DNA of 64,000 nucleotides from JAXMCK01 sp046349395 (GCA_046349395.1 JAXMCK010000006.1:310001-374000), one strand, 5' to 3'; positions 34,365 through 43,241 are shown, counted from the stretch's first letter. The notes: generated by a model from the letters alone, not told the origin. A program made the numbers and translations.

Positions 34365-35758
34365 CCGGCAGGACGACGCTGCAGCATGGCCGATGCCGCG
34401 AGGAGCGGCACCAGCCAGATCACGCGCGCCTCGTAGCGGTCATGGGCACCTGACAGGGCCCCGCAGATGGCCGCGTTGGCGACCAGAGCCGCAGCCGTGA
34501 CAAAGACGGCCCGGCGCATCTCGGGCGGCAGTCGCCGCCGCCACAGGGCGATCGCGAGGACCAGCACGCCACCGACGGCGCTGGCCTGCACCAGCAGCGT
34601 GAACGCACCGAGGCCCCAACGTGCCGCCGGCGCCGTCGGCATGTAGAGGAACTGGTAGTCGTCGTAGGCGACGAGGGCGCCACGACCGGTGACGAGATCG
34701 TCGAGCCCGACCATGGTGAGCTGCTGCACCGTGTTGGCGAGGGAAGCCCGCAGCTGCGTCAGGGGATAGGTGGCGACAGCCCGCGCGACGAGGGCCATCT
34801 GCTCGTCGCGCATGTGTTGCCGCTGATCCCGCCACTCCCAATAGCTGCGCTCCTTGTTCCACAGGAACTCGTTGGCGTCGTCCCGGAGCTGGTCCAGACG
34901 GTCGCACAGCACCCAGCTCTCCGTGGCGCAGCGGGTTTCCAGGAACTGGCGCACGGGCCCGTCGGCATAGGCGCGGGCCAGCAGAAACGGCGGACTGTTC
35001 GGCGCCAGCTCCGCGCGACCGAAGGCGAGCCACGCGGACGTCAGAAGGAGCGCCAAGCCCGCCACGACGATGGCCCCGAGGCGCCCCGCGACGGCCAGTC
35101 TCGCCGCAGGTGCGAGGAGCACGGCCAAGGGAACCAGAACGAAGGCCAACAGCAGGTGCGAGCTGTGGAACGTGATCGCGAGCAGAGCGAGGAGGGAAAG
35201 GCCGAGCCTTTCGGTTCCGCACAGCCGCTGGGGTACCAGGGCCAACAGAAGCACCGCCAGGATCAGGAGTCCGGCGAACAGGTCCGGCATGAGGAACGTG
35301 GCGTACCAGGGCAGGGACGAGATCGCCGCCAGGATGCCGAAGACCGCCAGTCGCCTGGGCAGGTCGAGGCGGCAGAGGCGGACGAGGAAAACCTCGATCG
35401 TCGCAGCGGCCGTTGCCGCGTTGATCGCCGCCAGCGTCCAGAAACTGCCGAGGGCCGCGACCACGTAGAGCAGCAGGCTGTACGGAATGGAGCGGATCGA
35501 GGCGTCCTCGGCCAGCAGCCGTTCCGCGGCGCCGATCCAGCCCGGCGCCGCTTCGGGCGGAACCGCCCCGGCACCGGTCGCGGCCATCAGCACGACCGCA
35601 TAGGCACGCCCTTGCAGGAAGTAGCTGTAGGTGTCCCAGAACAGGTAGGGATGCCAGTTCAGCAGGCATGGCCACATCAACAGCAGGGCGCCTGCTGCCA
35701 CCACGATCAGCCGCGGCTCCGGCTCGCTACGAAGCTGTACGCCGTTCACGCCCGCCAC
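34361..35758 (-). CDS. Uncharacterised multi-pass membrane protein
   Basis: A 465-residue integral membrane protein with about nine or ten hydrophobic segments (for example LIVVAAGALLLMWPCLL near 18, LGLSLLALLAI near 190, AIVVAGLALLLTSAWLAF near 230). A large soluble loop at about residues 265-340 contains three Cys (ETRCATESWVLC). The general form (first helix, WDTYSYFLQG with acidic residues in the first loop) recalls GT-C-type glycosyltransferases, but no firm family is recognised. GTG 35758 is taken as the start. It overlaps the merR stop tail-to-tail and reads away from the tRNA gene. Confidence 0.7.
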   Translation of the reverse strand: MAGVNGVQLRSEPEPRLIVVAAGALLLMWPCLLNWHPYLFWDTYSYFLQGRAYAVVLMAATGAGAVPPEAAPGWIGAAERLLAEDASIRSIPYSLLLYVVAALGSFWTLAAINAATAAATIEVFLVRLCRLDLPRRLAVFGILAAISSLPWYATFLMPDLFAGLLILAVLLLALVPQRLCGTERLGLSLLALLAITFHSSHLLLAFVLVPLAVLLAPAARLAVAGRLGAIVVAGLALLLTSAWLAFGRAELAPNSPPFLLARAYADGPVRQFLETRCATESWVLCDRLDQLRDDANEFLWNKERSYWEWRDQRQHMRDEQMALVARAVATYPLTQLRASLANTVQQLTMVGLDDLVTGRGALVAYDDYQFLYMPTAPAARWGLGAFTLLVQASAVGGVLVLAIALWRRRLPPEMRRAVFVTAAALVANAAICGALSGAHDRYEARVIWLVPLLAASAMLQRRPAG

Positions 35759-35784
35759 CCCTCCTCGGTTACGGCCGCGCGCCG

Positions 35785-35813
35785 TTGCCGCCGCCGCCCA
35801 CCCACGCTATACG
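35785..35813 (+). promoter_or_regulatory. Promoter of tRNA-Pro
   Basis: TTGCCG (35785-35790), a 17-base spacer and TATACG (35808-35813), ending 9 bases before the mature tRNA start. Confidence 0.6.
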
Positions 35814-35822
35814 CACGCCCGT

Positions 35823-35899
35823 CGGAGCGTAGCGCAGCCTGGTAGCGCATCAGTCTGGGGGACTGGGGGTCCCGAGTTCAAATCTCGGCGCTCCGACCA
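35823..35899 (+). tRNA. tRNA-Pro (anticodon GGG)
   Basis: A 77-base cloverleaf. Acceptor CGGAGCG/CGCTCCG, D-arm GCGC-AGCCTGGTA-GCGC, anticodon stem TCAGT/ACTGG with loop CTGGGGG (anticodon GGG, reading CCC), T-arm CCGAG-TTCAAAT-CTCGG and an encoded CCA. Plasmid- and phage-like genes begin immediately downstream, so the 3' end is a likely integration site. Confidence 0.97.
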
Positions 35900-36590
35900 T
35901 CAACAAAAACAGCCACTTAGCTCTCCATCAAGCGACCTCGGTAACCTTCAAAAAAGTCACCGGAAGCCGGACCGGAAGCGAATCGGAAGCCGGTTCGCGA
36001 AATTAGGGCTTCCAGATGCCTGTCGGAAGCGGCGTCGATACGAAGCTGTGGGACGGTTTTGGGTCGGGGTCGAAGGTCGCTGCCGGCATGGGGGCGTGAA
36101 GCCAATTCCTCGGGCCGCGTCTTACGAGCGTGCTTGAGTGACCCAGCGACTTAGAAACTTAGCACACAGGCCTCGATCGACTTTGCCGGCAGGCTGCACG
36201 GCACTCGTGCCTGACTCAGTCCTCAGACGTCGCTCTGCTCCAGCGTGAGTTAGCCCAAGCCAAGGCAGCCTCATGACCTGCGGCCCATCCTCGCCCACTC
36301 GCCCTGCAGGTTACGCCTACCGCCTACCCCGGGCGCCGTCGAGCTACTGTGGACATCGGCTAAACGAATGGGGTGGCCGAAGCCGCCCTCTCCGGAGTGA
36401 CCTGCAGCTCGATAAGCGTCGGATCCCGTATCCGCAGTGGACGTGGACCAGCTGCCGCCGCGCTCCGGTCGCAAGTCCTCGATAACGAACCTCGCACGCG
36501 AGGCCTACCGGGCGTAGCCGACGAAGGCAGGTGCCAGGCTCATCTTCCATAATCGCTTCACCACCTCCCGCCTCGTCGTCGCGGTCACAT
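35900..36590. other. Gene-poor stretch downstream of tRNA-Pro
   Basis: About 690 bases with only short open frames that lack consistent codon bias or recognisable motifs. The base composition is lower in GC than the chromosome to the left. It probably represents the left end of the integrated element, possibly with decayed genes. I see no second copy of the tRNA 3' end here. Confidence 0.5.
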
Positions 36591-36857
36591 TTACCCGCAT
36601 GCCGTCGGGGTGGGTGCTCTCCCACTCCCGAAGGAGCACGGCCGCCTCCCACCGTCACGACGCGGCAAGGCGATCCCATGGTCGTGCTTCTCGGCGAGGA
36701 GCCGCATCCCGCCGATGATCGCGAGGAGTGCCGCCTCGGGATGGGTGGCCATGTAGGCGTTGACCTCGTCATCGGTCGGGAACATGTCGATCACCCGGAT
36801 CGCCTTGCCCATGGTGTGGACGAAGGGAGCTTCGCCGCTCGGGGTGGTCGTGTTCAT
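36591..36857 (-). CDS. Small hypothetical protein (plasmid/ICE type)
   Basis: An 88-residue protein whose first 60 residues (IRVIDMFPTDDEVNAYMATH, then PEAALLAIIGGMRLLAEKHD) look like a small accessory protein common on plasmids and integrative elements; function unknown. The last 30 residues change to a basic, low-complexity tail, which may indicate a frameshift near 36680 that replaced the original end. ATG 36857 is 2 bases after the stop of the upstream gene, so the two are probably co-transcribed. Confidence 0.55.
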   Translation of the reverse strand: MNTTTPSGEAPFVHTMGKAIRVIDMFPTDDEVNAYMATHPEAALLAIIGGMRLLAEKHDHGIALPRRDGGRRPCSFGSGRAPTPTACG

Positions 36858-36859
36858 GG

Positions 36860-37276
36860 TCACCCCCACACCGCTTGCCGGTACTCCGGCGTGTTGCTGG
36901 CGATGCGGTACGCCACGACGGCACACGCCCGCTCCAGCATCTTGTAGAGCGGCCGCTTCGGCACCGAGCCTTCGCTGCATTGGTAGAGCAAACAGTCGAC
37001 CGACTTCAGCAGCTGGGCCGTGCCAGCGGGTCGGCAGGACCGGTAGGCGTAGGTCGGCGTCTCCTGCCGCTCGCGGTAGCGGTCGTTCACGGCCGCCCGG
37101 TTCATCTCCCACAGGTCCTGCCCCAGCCGGGTGAACTCGGCATGCAGGGCGCGCGGGTGGTTGTGGTCGGCATCGGCGACTCGGTAGCCCAGTTCCCGGG
37201 CTTCGGTGTGGGCGAAGGTGGCGATGGCGTCGACGACGCGGTGCAGCGTCTCGGATTCCACGAGGTAAGCTGACAT
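36860..37276 (-). CDS. Hypothetical protein (plasmid/ICE type)
   Basis: A 138-residue protein. The segment TYAYRSCRPAGTAQLLKSVD followed by CLLYQCSEGSVPKRPLYKML resembles a family of small proteins widespread on conjugative plasmids and ICEs in proteobacteria, often beside the gene type at 37375-37821. Biochemical role unknown. ATG 37276 is chosen where the codon pattern begins. It is followed after 2 bp by the 88-residue gene. Confidence 0.7.
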   Translation of the reverse strand: MSAYLVESETLHRVVDAIATFAHTEARELGYRVADADHNHPRALHAEFTRLGQDLWEMNRAAVNDRYRERQETPTYAYRSCRPAGTAQLLKSVDCLLYQCSEGSVPKRPLYKMLERACAVVAYRIASNTPEYRQAVWG

Positions 37277-37374
37277 TGGGGTGTCCAGTATGTGCGGGGT
37301 GGCGCGACCCGAGCAGCGCCCCGGTCGCAAGCCGGAATGGCTCCAGACCTCGCTTGCGCTCGGGTCTGGCTTGG

Positions 37375-37821
37375 TCAGACGATCGCGAGGATCGTCTTCT
37401 CGCGGCGGTTGCCGAAGCGGCGCCGCACCGTGACGTTGCCGTGGTCGGTCACCACACGGAAGTCGCCGACGAAGTCGGACGGCGGGTCGTAGTTGTCGAA
37501 TTGCGGCAGCTCCTCGATTCGCTCCATGACGGGCCAGAACCCGAAGTCGGCACCGTCCCCTTCGTGGGCGCCGAAGCGGCAATACTCGGGTGCCCAGTGG
37601 TCGAGCGCATCCTGCAGCTCGTCGACCAGATCGGCCGCGTGACCGCTCTCAGGATCGGCCGCTTCGGCCTCCTGCAGCAGTGCCCGATGATCGGCATGCC
37701 GCCGATCGACGAGGATCGCATCGAGCACGCTGCAGAACTCGTTGAGCAGGTCCTCGGTCCGCAGGGTGCCGTGGCTGATCGAGCCGGGGGCCGGCGTGTA
37801 GTGGTGGCGCGTGGTGCACAT
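37375..37821 (-). CDS. Hypothetical protein (plasmid/ICE type, acidic)
   Basis: A 148-residue acidic protein. It contains RTEDLLNEFCSVLDAI near residue 25 and YCRFGAHEGDGADFGFWPVM near 90, the core of a plasmid-borne family of unknown function. The C-terminus (VTVRRRFGNRREKTILAIV) carries the usual final strand. It is the first gene of the three-gene minus-strand group reading toward the tRNA and lies 98 bp upstream of the next. ATG 37821 is selected over a longer frame whose extra residues are basic and unlike coding sequence. Confidence 0.72.
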   Translation of the reverse strand: MCTTRHHYTPAPGSISHGTLRTEDLLNEFCSVLDAILVDRRHADHRALLQEAEAADPESGHAADLVDELQDALDHWAPEYCRFGAHEGDGADFGFWPVMERIEELPQFDNYDPPSDFVGDFRVVTDHGNVTVRRRFGNRREKTILAIV

Positions 37822-38667
37822 GATGTCCTCGTGATGTCGGGTGCCCGTTACGGCTTGTGTTCGGCGCGACTTCCTAAGTAATGCGCGCCTTGTTTCAGCG
37901 TGTATCAAGTAGCTAAAAAGTCAATCGAGCCCTAGACCCCTACCACCCCCGGTTATGGACCTCGACCCCACCCCCACACCCGACGTATTGGCACGCTCAC
38001 ATACAGAATAGAACCCAGCGAAAAGCAGTTTGCCGGTTTTTACCACCTCATCACTTACCCACGTACTTATTGAGAAAGTAAGTACCGTCGAAATCCATCG
38101 CCCGGTTTTCTTCTACCCTACCCGTGTGGGCTCTGGATCCCGGGTCTCTCGCCTTCTCCGCACCGACACCTCGACACGAACCCGCCCCGACACGGACAGG
38201 CATCGCAGCCGCGCGGGCTTACCGCCGTCGTGGTGAGGGTTTGGGCAATTTACCCCACATCCGGGCATTGCAGTTCGTGGTGTGTGGGTAGGCGCAGCTC
38301 CCGCCGCGCAGCGGCGGAGGGCTTCTCCTGCAGGGTCATGCCGTCGTCGTGGGGAGGGCGTAGGCGGTCGACGCGACATCGAGGCCCTGCTGCCCGCCAG
38401 CTGGAAGCCTAGAGGCGAGCGGTCCTCAGGACGGGCTTCGCACCATTCGGCCGGAGCCCTGCTCTACGGGACACTGCGAGGCCGTTGCGGCGCCCTGGGC
38501 CTGCTGCAAGAGCTTCCTGGGTGCGTGGTGGGGCCGGCGACACCGACACCACGAACCGTCTTCGTGGGGAGGTGCTTTACTATGTCGTGGTCCGGAACAT
38601 CGTCCACCGGGTCTCGACCTGTTCGCCGCCCCTAGGTTAGCGTCGCCCCATAGGACGAAGGGGGCAG
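37822..38667. other. Intergenic region with AT-rich patch and inverted repeat
   Basis: About 850 bases without a supported gene. Bases 37900-38110 are notably AT-rich for this DNA. They contain GTACTTA (38063-38069) and TAAGTAC (38079-38085) around a 9-base loop, which may be an operator or replication/transfer site. The rest to 38640 shows only spurious open frames. Confidence 0.5.
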
Positions 38668-39372
38668 ATGGTGGACGAGCCGAGTACCGCGACGGATGCC
38701 GTCCGGGTCAATATCAAGCGGCTGATGGAGGAGCGCGGGCTCACGGCACGCCAGCTCGGCAGGCTGTGCGACTTGTCGGACCGCACGGTGGGTCAGTTTC
38801 TCGACGGTGTGTCGATGAGCGCCACGACGCGGACCTTGCACAAGATCGCGACGGGACTCGGTGTGTCGGTGGCCGTGCTGATGAGGCCTGCTGCGGGCGA
38901 GTATCCCGCGGTCGCTGACGACGCTCTGCTGGTGCAAGTCGTGCAGGAGCTGCGCACGATCGCGAGGCAAAACACCAAGATTGTCGAGCTGTTGGAGGAG
39001 CGGCTGCCCAGACCGGCCGACCACGAAGCGGCAGGGCTGCAGGACGGTGCCGAGGTCGAGCTGCCGGGTGTCGTGGTGGAGCCGGTGGACGCTGCCGACG
39101 TCGCCGACGTCGACGGAGAGGACCTGCAGGCAGCCTTCAGCACCCGGCTCAAAGAAGCTCGGGCTCGCCTAGGCCTCTCTCAGTCGCAGTTGGCCCGAGC
39201 CTTGGGCGTGTCAGCGAACAGGGTCCATACGTGGGAGAGTGGCAGGAACTATCCTCTGGTGCCCGACCTCGGCCGCATCTGCGACCTGCTCGGCGTCACG
39301 GCCGACTGGCTCTACTTCGGTCGGGCGACGACCGGCCCTACTCTTTCTTTCCGCTCGGAACCGCCGCCCTGA
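38668..39372 (+). CDS. XRE-family regulator with two helix-turn-helix domains
   Basis: A 234-residue DNA-binding protein with an HTH_3 domain at each end. The first is at about residues 12-65 (NIKRLMEERGLTARQLGRLC, LSDRTVGQFLDG), the second at about 155-218 (RLKEARARLGLSQSQLARAL, VSANRVHTWESGR, LLGVTADWLYFGR). A linker of about 85 residues contains a short helix (IARQNTKIVELLEERL) and an acidic stretch. This double layout is unusual and could let one protein bridge two operators. A GAAGGGGG SD precedes the ATG. It probably controls functions of the element. Confidence 0.85.
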   Translation: MVDEPSTATDAVRVNIKRLMEERGLTARQLGRLCDLSDRTVGQFLDGVSMSATTRTLHKIATGLGVSVAVLMRPAAGEYPAVADDALLVQVVQELRTIARQNTKIVELLEERLPRPADHEAAGLQDGAEVELPGVVVEPVDAADVADVDGEDLQAAFSTRLKEARARLGLSQSQLARALGVSANRVHTWESGRNYPLVPDLGRICDLLGVTADWLYFGRATTGPTLSFRSEPPP

Positions 39373-39841
39373 TCAGCCTCGGCACGACGTTAAGGACCGC
39401 GTCACCAACGCAGATCGCCACCTGCCACGTGTACCACCACCATGCGTAGCGCGACCCATGCCGGTCGGCGATGTTGCGATATTCCTCCTCCAAGCTGCCC
39501 GGCACCTCCTGCCGAAGATCTTTGGGTAGGAAGAGAAGGAGGACCGGCTCGCCCCATGAAGGAGCAAAGGCGTAATTCGGGGCACGGTGGCGGCCGGTCA
39601 AATCATCTTGCGTTAGGGAGACGCTAGAAAAACCCCGAGTCTTTTGTAGTAATTCAACTAGCCCTTTAATGTCTTCCGCTCGTATGCCGTTAGGATCATA
39701 GAGCATTCGCTCAATCTCTCCCCGCTTGGCAAGTAGTTCGCGGTGGAGATCGTCACTCAGAGGCGTGAAAGGATCATGGGCCATTCTGTTTATATAATTA
39801 ATGGCCTCGCGGAGCGCAGTCGCGACGCGATCGTCGTCCAT
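39338..39841 (-). CDS. Hypothetical protein with C-terminal hydrophobic segment
   Basis: A 167-residue protein. Its N-terminal half is helical (VATALREAINYINRMAHDPF), and the end has an aromatic/hydrophobic segment (RYAWWWYTWQVAICVGDAVL) that may anchor it in the membrane. No family recognised. Codon use in 39600-39800 is less GC-biased than the neighbours, pointing to a foreign origin. ATG 39841 overlaps the stop of the PadR gene (TGATG), so the pair is coupled. The 3' end overlaps the convergent XRE gene by 35 bases. Confidence 0.65.
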   Translation of the reverse strand: MDDDRVATALREAINYINRMAHDPFTPLSDDLHRELLAKRGEIERMLYDPNGIRAEDIKGLVELLQKTRGFSSVSLTQDDLTGRHRAPNYAFAPSWGEPVLLLFLPKDLRQEVPGSLEEEYRNIADRHGSRYAWWWYTWQVAICVGDAVLNVVPRLIRAAVPSGKKE

Positions 39842-40200
39842 CACGCCTTGACCCCTGGAAAAACCGGCTCGAACGCCGCGCGAGTTGCTTCCAGCTGCCG
39901 GTGACCCTCGGTCAGCACGGCGACGCCGTGCCCGGTCAGCTGATAGAGGCGTTTCGCCCTGCCGCCCCGCTCGGGCGTGGGGGCGCCCTCCTTCGACGTC
40001 AGCAGCCCGTCGGCCTGCAGTCGGGCGAGCGTCGTGTAGATCGGGCCGAACGCATAGTTTCGCCCGGTGCGCTGGGCGATGTCGTCACGGATCGTCACGC
40101 CGTAGGCGTTGTCGCGAAGTCTATGCACAGTCAGCAGCGCCTCATAACTGAGCCCACCTGGGCGTATGGTCACTGTGGCTTCTCCCTCATATTTTCTCAT
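39841..40200 (-). CDS. PadR-family transcriptional regulator
   Basis: A 119-residue PadR winged-helix regulator. It has LSYEALLTVHRLRDNAYGVT near residue 17, FGPIYTTLARLQADGLLTSK near 51 (recognition helix and wing) and a dimerising C-terminal helix after RLYQLTGHGVAVL. It is coupled to a putative membrane protein, a common PadR arrangement in which the regulator responds to small molecules and controls the adjacent gene. The start is ATG 40200; an internal GTG before TIRPGG is possible. Confidence 0.88.
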   Translation of the reverse strand: MRKYEGEATVTIRPGGLSYEALLTVHRLRDNAYGVTIRDDIAQRTGRNYAFGPIYTTLARLQADGLLTSKEGAPTPERGGRAKRLYQLTGHGVAVLTEGHRQLEATRAAFEPVFPGVKA

Positions 40201-40214
40201 GCCGTGTATGACAT
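40199..40214. promoter_or_regulatory. Putative PadR operator
   Basis: ATGC-N8-ACAT overlapping the padR start codon, one base off the PadR consensus ATGT-N8-ACAT. The position fits autorepression. Confidence 0.4.
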
Positions 40215-40249
40215 ATGCGCGCCGCCACCGGGTTCAAGGGGTGCCGTCG

Positions 40250-40462
40250 TCAGGCTCCAGGCGTCTTGTGCCCTGCCGGAGGCGGCTTCTGGCGGAACTC
40301 GAACCCGCACAGCTCCAGGTGCTCGACGATGGTCTCGGCGGCCTGCTGCCGCTCGGCGTCGGAGGTGTGGGCGCACACGATGACGCGCAGCTGGCGCCGC
40401 ACCTTGGTCAGGGCGAACGCGATGGCGGAGATCAGATGAGCGCGCGGGTTCATGCCCGGCAT
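40250..40462 (-). CDS. Small hypothetical protein
   Basis: A 70-residue protein with an amphipathic N-terminal half (NPRAHLISAIAFALTKVRRQ), a VIVCAHTSD strand and a helical end. Not recognised. It is transcribed in the same direction as padR, 49 bp upstream of it. ATG 40462 or ATG 40453 are equally possible. Modest confidence because of its size. Confidence 0.45.
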   Translation of the reverse strand: MPGMNPRAHLISAIAFALTKVRRQLRVIVCAHTSDAERQQAAETIVEHLELCGFEFRQKPPPAGHKTPGA

Positions 40463-40637
40463 CGTTAAACGAGAACGAAACCAGAACAATCGGGAGGGTG
40501 TTCCTGCAGGCCCAGACGAGTGCGGCCGCCCCGCAGGACGGCCGTCATCTTCTCGTCGGGCAAGCGGAGGGTGGACGATCACCTGCGGCCGACGACGGGG
40601 CAAGGGGAGAAAGTTAAAGGAGTTGGTCCGTTGGGCG

Positions 40638-40743
40638 TGTTCGGACCCTCCTCCGCAAAGTCAATCTTCGTAACCGCGAAATGCTTAACCTCGCGGAAGA
40701 CACATAGTCTTGATCCATATTTTTTGTGCCAAGGGTGAGATAC
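40638..40743 (-). repeat. Two decayed CRISPR repeats beyond the end of array 1
   Basis: At 40638-40674 and 40707-40743 two segments match the array repeat at about 20 of 37 positions each. The first keeps the terminal CGTAAC, the second keeps the first ten bases GTCTTGATCC. Both lie at the array period (69 bases apart and 69 before the first recognised repeat). They look like fossil repeats at the oldest end of the array. Confidence 0.55.
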
Positions 40744-40775
40744 GACGAAATCGACGAGATCCGGTCGGGGCAGTG

Positions 40776-41095
40776 GTCGCGATCCCTTCTTCATCAGGTC
40801 AAAGGCCGTGACCGAGCACGTCGGCGCGGGAGAGGCGCATGAGTGAGTCTTGATCCCTTATTCATCAGGTCAGTGGCCGTAACGCTGGTCGGGCTGCTGG
40901 TGGAGGGCGAGAGGTGGTCTTGATCCCTTCTTCATCAGGTCGAGAGCCGTAACAGCAGGAAACACAGGAGTACATACGCAGCGTGCAGTCTTGATTCCTT
41001 CTTCATCAGGTCAGAGGGCGTAACCCGACAACGCCATCCAGTTCGAGCGCGACATAGCGTCTTGATCCCTTCTTCATCAGGTCAGAGGCCGTAAC
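40776..41095 (-). CRISPR. CRISPR array 1 (5 repeats, 4 spacers)
   Basis: 37-bp repeats at 40776, 40847, 40917, 40988 and 41059; spacers of 34, 33, 34 and 34 bp. On the plus strand a repeat begins GTCTTGATCCC and ends GGCCGTAAC. The leftmost copies are mutated and the rightmost is clean, and a leader homologous to that of array 2 lies on the right, so the array is transcribed leftward. crRNA tags would end ATCAAGAC, similar to type III 5' handles. The repeat matches array 2, so both should be processed by the same Cas6. Confidence 0.97.
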
Positions 41096-41200
41096 CTACC
41101 CCAACCGAAATCTCCTTTCGGTGCAAAGGGTTGAGCGACGCCTTCTCAAGTTCGCGCGCCGTTTGCCGAGTTGACTTCGCAATCCTGGCACGTCTCATGC
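41096..41200 (-). promoter_or_regulatory. Leader of CRISPR array 1
   Basis: Shares with leader 2 the flank CTA(C/T)CCC, TCTCCTTTC, a -35-like element at the same distance from the last repeat (TTGAGA, 41144-41149) and GAGTTGACT-N9-TGGCA beginning exactly 73 bases from the repeat (41168). The conserved spacing marks a true leader, with transcription leftward. Confidence 0.75.
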
Positions 41201-41331
41201 TTTCGGTCTCGCTCTGTCGCTGGGGGACGGTGGCAACTGGCTCGCACCGAAGCGACCGCCGGGTCCGGCGGGCCTGACCGTTCGAAGGGCGTCCTGCCCG
41301 GCATGGGCGTGCCTCCGCCCCATGGCTCCTG

Positions 41332-42600
41332 TCATCCATGGTCCTGCAGCCGCTGCGGCAGTTGAGGTAAGGAAAGGGAGCGGTCGGTCGCCTCGGCGGT
41401 CAGCCATGGCAGCCAGTTGCGTGTCATCCACGCCTCCACCGTCGCCCATCCTGCGGCACCGATCGGCTCGAAGCCGTGCGCCAGGATCGAGTGGTTCCGC
41501 ATCTCCTTCCAGGCCGTGAGATCGGTCAGGGCATCGCTGCGTTGGCCCTTGCGACCCAGGGCCTGCGTCAGCGGATGCTGCGGTAGGAGCGTGCGAACGC
41601 ATTCTAGCGCCTGGTCCAGCCCGATCTTCAGAGTGGTGGACCGAATGACCCCGCGGGCGAACTTGTCGAACAGCACCGGGCCGATCTCCGAGCGTGACAC
41701 CCTGGCGGTGTCGATGCCCTTTTGCGTCTTCAGCACCCACTGGGCGGACCACTCGACGGCCCGGTAGCAGCGGGCGACGGCGTCGTCGTGCTGGCCGCGG
41801 GCGGCGCGGCGCAGGGCATTATTCCAGAGGTCGAGAAGAGCCAGGGGCACCCGGTCCTGGCTTGCGCCGGTCAAGGATCGCAGTCCCTTCTCGAACGGAG
41901 CCAGCCGCTGCCGGGCGGGGCCCGGGATCGCCGACCAGGCGGCCAGCGCGGCGGCGTGATCGAAGCGGTCCCAGGCGGCGAAGGCCAGGCTGGCGGCATG
42001 AGCGGTGACGAGGCGTGTGCGCAGGCTTGCCGGGACCGCCTCGGCGTGCTCCAGATTGTCCCTGGCGTCGGCGAGCAGGAGGGCGGCCTCGGCATAGCCG
42101 AAGTTGCGCCACGCTCGGTCGGCGCGCTCCAGCAGGCGGTCGGCTAAAAGGGCGTCGACCTCGATCCGCACGGGCCGCTCGGTGCCGTCGGTCACCCGGT
42201 CGAGATTGTGTCGCTCGCCGCGCATGAGCTGCAGGGTCACGCGGGCCTCCGGATCGGCGATGCAGGCCAGCATGAGGGCCGCCGACATGCTCTTGGTGCC
42301 ACCCGTGTAGTCGCAGACGATCTCGGCCCTGGGGTACTGGCGGCGAAGGCGCGCGACGTGGTCGCGGCACAGGACGCCGGCGGCGTCGGGATCGTCTGCG
42401 GGCAGAATGGCGACCTCGGCAATCCCGGCAGCCGACTTCAGCTCGTCGGCCAGCGCCTGCGCCTCGGCTCTCGATCCCTGCCTATCAGGGCCTCCCTCGG
42501 CGGTGGCGAGGAGCAGGAGGTGCTTCGTGCGCCGGGCACGCACGGCTGACCGAATGGGGGCCAGCGAACCGCCCACAGTGCAGATCAGTACGCGATCCAT
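41332..42600 (-). CDS. CARF-domain CRISPR effector with HEPN-like motif (TIGR02710/Cas02710 type)
   Basis: A 422-residue protein encoded between the two arrays. The N-terminal CARF/Rossmann domain shows VLICTVGGSLAPIRSAVRA at the start and CDYTGGTKSMSAALMLA near residue 105, the pair typical of cyclic-oligoadenylate sensors of the TIGR02710 family. A helical middle follows. The C-terminus holds WKEMRNHSILAHGF near 380, an RN-x5-H motif like the HEPN ribonuclease site. The expected role is collateral RNA cleavage when Cas10 makes cyclic oligoadenylate. ATG 42600 with AGGTG upstream begins exactly at the CARF strand; ATG 42627 is an alternative 13 bases from array 2. It may be transcribed through array 2. 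Confidence 0.85.
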   Translation of the reverse strand: MDRVLICTVGGSLAPIRSAVRARRTKHLLLLATAEGGPDRQGSRAEAQALADELKSAAGIAEVAILPADDPDAAGVLCRDHVARLRRQYPRAEIVCDYTGGTKSMSAALMLACIADPEARVTLQLMRGERHNLDRVTDGTERPVRIEVDALLADRLLERADRAWRNFGYAEAALLLADARDNLEHAEAVPASLRTRLVTAHAASLAFAAWDRFDHAAALAAWSAIPGPARQRLAPFEKGLRSLTGASQDRVPLALLDLWNNALRRAARGQHDDAVARCYRAVEWSAQWVLKTQKGIDTARVSRSEIGPVLFDKFARGVIRSTTLKIGLDQALECVRTLLPQHPLTQALGRKGQRSDALTDLTAWKEMRNHSILAHGFEPIGAAGWATVEAWMTRNWLPWLTAEATDRSLSLPQLPQRLQDHG

Positions 42601-42639
42601 GACACCTAAGTAGTCCTTCTCATGCATCGAACCATGCGC

Positions 42640-43241
42640 TCGGCGATCCCTTCTTCATCAGGTTAGTAGCTGTAATGCTACGAAGCAGCGACACGCGACG
42701 CCGTGGCGTGGTCTTGATTCCTTCTTCATTAGGTCAGTGGCCGTAAACCGAGCCCGAAATGCTCAAGACTGTCACGCTCAAGTTCTGATCCCTTTTTCAT
42801 CAGGTCAGAGGCTGTAACAGACTTCAATGAACAATGGCGGAACCCACTCAATTTTTGATCCCTTCTTCAACAGGTCGCAAGCGGTAACAGCACTCTGAGT
42901 TCGAGCACATCAACTTGGGCGAGTTTTGATCCCTTCTTCATCAGGTCAGTGGCTGTAAACCGCCGACGTGCCTCTACCCCGCACGGTCGAAATGTCTTGA
43001 TCCCTTTTTCATCAGGTCGAAGGCCGTAACCTACGAGCGTGGGCGGGCCGACGAGTGCGCGGCTTCTTGATCCCTTCTTCATCAGGTCAGAGGCCATAAC
43101 GCCTGCGCCTTTAACAGGTCCATCAAAGAGACCCTTTCTTGATCCCTTCTTCATCAGGTCAGAGGCCATAACACGTTCGCCGAGAACATCGGCAACAACT
43201 TCCGTTCTTGATCCCTTCTTCATCAGGTCAGAGGCCATAAC
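42640..43241 (-). CRISPR. CRISPR array 2 (9 repeats, 8 spacers)
   Basis: Repeats at 42640, 42711, 42782, 42852, 42923, 42994, 43064, 43136 and 43205, each 37 bp (36 if the variable first base is excluded); spacers 32-35 bp. The three right-hand repeats are identical and end GGCCATAAC; the left ones degenerate progressively (the first begins TCGGC and ends GTAAT). Acquisition was therefore at the right, next to leader 2, and transcription runs leftward. An open frame through the repeats reading MASDLMKKGSR repeatedly is an artefact. Confidence 0.97.

Noticed and set aside
35900..36105. Possible left attachment repeat or small gene immediately after the tRNA
   Set aside because: No second copy of the tRNA 3' end is visible in the window, and the 62-codon frame has no support.
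38101..38640. Several short plus-strand frames upstream of the XRE gene
   Set aside because: No start signal, no family resemblance and inconsistent codon bias.
42867..43238. Open frame of 123 residues with repeated MASDLMKKGSR units
   Set aside because: It is a translation of the CRISPR repeats and spacers; repeat spacing happens to keep the frame in places.
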